From assembly GCF_024758005.1 (NCBI RefSeq), contig NZ_CP103288.1, positions 3,472,001 through 3,536,000 on the forward strand: a DNA stretch of 64,000 bases, in the 5' to 3' direction. Below are positions 61,690 through 64,000 of the stretch, in pieces; the first letter of the stretch is position 1; each line of letters starts with the position of its first letter. The notes under the pieces were generated by a model. The model saw only the letters and a program-made list of their open reading frames with translations, did not search any database and had not been told where the DNA came from. Origin of the DNA: Pseudarthrobacter sp. NS4 (GTDB lineage: Bacteria; Actinomycetota; Actinomycetes; Actinomycetales; Micrococcaceae). The position numbers and the translations under genes were made by a program.

Positions 61690-61720
61690 GGTGCCGGCAG
61701 AGCTGCTGCCTGCCGGCACC
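61690..61720 (-). terminator. Intercistronic hairpin before the aldehyde dehydrogenase gene
   Basis: A perfect 11-bp stem GGTGCCGGCAG/CTGCCGGCACC with a 9-nt loop in the 93-nt gap between the dehydratase and aldehyde dehydrogenase genes. No T-run follows; partial termination or mRNA protection is likely. Confidence 0.55.
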
Positions 61721-61741
61721 GTTACGTGCAGTCGCTGGGGA

Positions 61742-62845
61742 TTACAGTTCCTCGCGGAACCGGAAGCCGAGCCCTGGCTGGTTGGTGAGGCTGACCCGGC
61801 TGTCAGTGAACCGCACGGGAGACGGGCCGGCCAGGATGCCCAACTGCTCGAAGGATGCTTCTTCAACATCCTCCACCAGGGTGGGCTCTGCCAGGGTCAG
61901 CGCAAGCTGTCCCGAAAGTTCCGGGAGCAGGTGGGGCATCACCCGGATGCTGTTGGTCCGGGCCAGCTCCACAATCCGCCGGAACGGGGTGATCCCGCCA
62001 ACCCGGACGATGTTGGGCTGGATGATGTCCACTGCCTCCGCATCAATAAAATCGCGGAAACGGTAGATGGTGTGCAGGTTTTCGCCGAGGGCGATGGGCA
62101 CCGGCGAATGTTTCCGGAGCCTGCGGTAGGCCCACAGGTCGTCGGCGCGGATGGGCTCCTCCAGCCATTCCAGTCCGAATTCCGAGAGGACATCCAGGGC
62201 GCGGAAGGTGGTGGGCAGGTCCCAGCGCTGGTTCGCATCGATCATCAGCTTCCGGTGCGGGCCCAGGACGGAGCGGACGGCTTCCACCCGTTCGGCGTCT
62301 TCACGCAGATCCGGCTTGCCCACCTTGATCTTCACCGCCTGGTGCCCGGCAGCAACCCACCGCCGGGTCTGGGCAACAAGTTCTTCCAGCGTGTAGTGCA
62401 GGTTTACACCGGATCCGTAAACCTCTGCCGATTCGTGCCGCTGGCCCAGGAGGCCGGTGACGGACGTGCCGGCACGGCGTGCCTGCAGGTCCCACAGGGC
62501 AAGGTCGACGCCGGCCATGGCGATGGTGGTGAGCCCTCCCCCGCCGGCTTCGTGCAGCCGCTTCCACAACGCGTCCCACACCGTTTCGGGTATCGCCGGC
62601 AGGCCGGTGATAAACGGGGCGATGTCGTAGTCCAGCAGCGCCTTGACTGCGTGCGGGCCGATGGTCGGGGTCCAGGAAAATCCGTATCCCGCGCCGCCGT
62701 CGTCGGTGTGGATCCCGGTGACGATCACATGGTTTTCCGGTGCCTCAACACCCCAGCTGCGGCGCAGCGGAACGGTGATGAGCCGGGAGGAAAGATGCGT
62801 GATCCGGGGAACGGTGCGGACGGCCTCGGCCGCCGGGGCACTCAT
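61742..62845 (-). CDS. Mandelate racemase/muconate lactonizing-family sugar-acid dehydratase
   Basis: A 367-residue enolase-superfamily enzyme. Catalytic Lys172/Lys174 in VKIKVGK, metal ligands Asp203 (MIDANQ), Glu229 (LEEP) and Glu255 (GEN), and His305 (MPHL) are all present, so it is active. Neighbours (KdgD, semialdehyde dehydrogenase, SDR) point to galactarate or glucarate dehydration to 5-keto-4-deoxyglucarate, though talarate or a galactarolactone-processing role is possible. Its ATG overlaps the KdgD stop by one base (TGATG). Confidence 0.85.
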   Translation of the reverse strand: MSAPAAEAVRTVPRITHLSSRLITVPLRRSWGVEAPENHVIVTGIHTDDGGAGYGFSWTPTIGPHAVKALLDYDIAPFITGLPAIPETVWDALWKRLHEAGGGGLTTIAMAGVDLALWDLQARRAGTSVTGLLGQRHESAEVYGSGVNLHYTLEELVAQTRRWVAAGHQAVKIKVGKPDLREDAERVEAVRSVLGPHRKLMIDANQRWDLPTTFRALDVLSEFGLEWLEEPIRADDLWAYRRLRKHSPVPIALGENLHTIYRFRDFIDAEAVDIIQPNIVRVGGITPFRRIVELARTNSIRVMPHLLPELSGQLALTLAEPTLVEDVEEASFEQLGILAGPSPVRFTDSRVSLTNQPGLGFRFREEL

Positions 62846-63750
62846 CAGCGGCCGGCCAGCTCGTAGCCCTTGGCGAGGATGGCCTTGAGCTCCAGCTGCT
62901 GGTCCTCCGTGGGGTCCACCAGGGGCGGACGGACCGGGCCAACGGGAAGTCCGCCCAGCCGAAGCCCTGCCTTGATCAGGGAGACACCGAAGCCGGGGGT
63001 CTGGTCGCGAAGGCGGACCAGGGGTGCGTAGAAGCCCTCAAGCAGGGCGTTGCGGCGCTCCTCGTCCCCCGAGATGTACGCGTCGTAGTAGGCCTTGGCA
63101 ATTTCCGGCGCCATGGCGAACGCGGCCGAGGAGTAGAGCGGAATGCCCAGGCCACGGTAGGCGCCCTGGGTCAGTTCTGCGGTGAGCAGTCCGTTGAAGA
63201 AGGCGAAGTCCTCGCGGCCGGTGGCCTTGACGGCGGACACAATCTCCTGCGCCAGTCCAACGTCCCCCAGGCCATCCTTGAAGCCGACCACCTTGGGGTT
63301 GGCTGCCAGCCGGGCCATGGAGGCGGCCGTGAACTTTGCGTTGCCGCGGTGGTACACGATGACCGGCAGGCTGCTGGCAGCGGCGACGGCTTCGATGTAG
63401 GCCACCAGGCCGTCAGCAGGGCCGGTCACCAGGTAGGGCGGCAGCACCAGGAGGGCATCGGCTCCGGCTTCCTCGGCCACCCGGGCCGTGGCCAGGGCGT
63501 GCCCCAGCGGTCCGCCGGCTCCGGCGACCACGGGGACCTTTCCGGCCACAACCTCGACGGCGGCCGTCACCACGGTTCGGACCTCCTCAAGGCTCAGCGC
63601 GTGGAATTCGCCGGTGCCGCAGGCCGGGAACACTCCGCCGGGTTCGAACGGCAGCCGTGAGCTGATGTGCTCCTTGAGGAGCTCTGTGTCCACCGTGCCC
63701 TCGGGCGTGAACGGGGTGACGGGGAAGAACAGTACGCCGTCGAATTTCAT
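62845..63750 (-). CDS. kdgD: 5-dehydro-4-deoxyglucarate dehydratase
   Basis: A 301-residue DapA-superfamily enzyme: FFPVTPFTPEGTVD, FPACGTGEFHALSLEEV, Tyr133 in VIVYHRGNAKF, Schiff-base Lys158 in KVVGFKDGLGD. KdgD decarboxylates and dehydrates 5-keto-4-deoxyglucarate to 2-oxoglutarate semialdehyde. The ATG overlaps the upstream SDR stop (ATGA), with AAGGAG inside the SDR end. It sits between the dehydratase and the dehydrogenase of the pathway. Confidence 0.93.
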   Translation of the reverse strand: MKFDGVLFFPVTPFTPEGTVDTELLKEHISSRLPFEPGGVFPACGTGEFHALSLEEVRTVVTAAVEVVAGKVPVVAGAGGPLGHALATARVAEEAGADALLVLPPYLVTGPADGLVAYIEAVAAASSLPVIVYHRGNAKFTAASMARLAANPKVVGFKDGLGDVGLAQEIVSAVKATGREDFAFFNGLLTAELTQGAYRGLGIPLYSSAAFAMAPEIAKAYYDAYISGDEERRNALLEGFYAPLVRLRDQTPGFGVSLIKAGLRLGGLPVGPVRPPLVDPTEDQQLELKAILAKGYELAGR

Positions 63751-64000
63751 GGTGTCTCCTTGGTTCCGCTGCCGGCGCTGACCAGCGCGGAGGTCTCGTC
63801 GTTGAGGGTGGATTGGGACTTGAGTTCCGTGCGCCAGCTGCGCTTGGGCTGCCAGCCAAGGAGTTCCTGGGCCTTGGCGATGGAGAAGGCGGGGCTGGTG
63901 CCCGTCAGAACCGTGCTCAGGGCTTCGCTTCCGGGCAGGAACCGGGGCATGAGCTCCGCCAGGGGTGCCGTGGCCAGCGCGTCTGCAGCGCCTACGAAGA
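63747..64000 (-). CDS. NAD-dependent epimerase/dehydratase-type oxidoreductase, C-terminal part (possible uronate dehydrogenase)
   Basis: This is the last ~84 residues of a protein that runs off the window. The frame is open to the edge and contains SPAFSIAKAQELLGWQPKRS, a C-terminal signature of extended SDR proteins. It is translationally coupled to kdgD, so a uronate dehydrogenase oxidising galacturonate to galactarolactone is the attractive guess. The nucleotide-binding half is outside the window, so this cannot be confirmed. Confidence 0.7.
   Translation of the reverse strand, partial: FVGAADALATAPLAELMPRFLPGSEALSTVLTGTSPAFSIAKAQELLGWQPKRSWRTELKSQSTLNDETSALVSAGSGTKETP

Overview
The window is high-GC actinobacterial chromosome and looks like Arthrobacter/Pseudarthrobacter (Micrococcaceae). 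Supporting signs are the codon bias, a Rex regulator, a 32-residue ribosomal protein bS22, System II cytochrome c maturation, GTG starts, leaderless promoters, and CUT1 sugar ABC transporters encoded without an ATPase gene. The genus is inferred from general resemblance; no search was run.

Region 1 (1-5.3 kb, minus strand) is a compact operon: a membrane-spanning Hsp70-like protein, a LuxR-type regulator resembling mycobacterial IniR but without an NTPase domain, an IniB-like protein, and the start of a dynamin-like GTPase cut by the window edge. It resembles the mycobacterial iniBAC system with an Hsp70 added. Region 2 (5.4-10.5 kb, minus) is a translationally coupled cytochrome c maturation operon: histidine phosphatase, resA, ccdA, resB, ccsB. 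Region 3 (10.6-16.9 kb) is mostly core genome: YceI, two small membrane proteins, rex, a glutaredoxin-like protein, a SerB-like HAD phosphatase, bS22, a small HTH protein, and a DAHP synthase preceded by a 19-residue Trp/Tyr/Tyr/Phe-rich leader peptide, which is a probable transcription attenuator.

Region 4 (16.9 kb to the end) is a large pectin-utilisation island, best read as rhamnogalacturonan-I catabolism. It holds: (a) a rhamnose operon (rhaM, rhaI, bifunctional rhaD, rhaB, an acetylxylan-esterase-like hydrolase, a GPH symporter) with a divergent LacI regulator; (b) a Bacillus yes/ytc-like rhamnogalacturonan block (YesL, solute-binding protein, two permeases, CE12 acetylesterase, DUF1961) divergent from a Gfo/Idh oxidoreductase and a GH78 alpha-L-rhamnosidase; (c) an extra solute-binding protein, an MFS exporter and a galacto-oligosaccharide-type ABC transporter divergent from a GH42 beta-galactosidase; (d) a DUF222/HNH gene broken by an intact IS256-family element with 8-bp target duplications; (e) a second ABC system with two related solute-binding proteins, an esterase, a Gfo/Idh-PmoA fusion and an M24-fold protein that has lost most metal ligands; (f) an oxidative galacturonate/galactarate branch (SDR dehydrogenase, enolase-superfamily dehydratase, KdgD, ketoglutarate-semialdehyde dehydrogenase) leading to 2-oxoglutarate.

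Together the island would deacetylate rhamnogalacturonan oligosaccharides, import them, trim rhamnose and galactose, and route rhamnose to lactaldehyde plus DHAP and galacturonate to 2-oxoglutarate. Recurrent 12-bp LacI-type half-palindromes upstream of blocks (a), (b) and (c), and a different shared 14-bp site in block (e), suggest at least two regulons. No tRNA, rRNA, CRISPR array or prophage was seen. No gene-free stretch exceeds about 350 bp; the longest (53877-54225) carries a small upstream ORF and the promoter/operator of a solute-binding protein gene.
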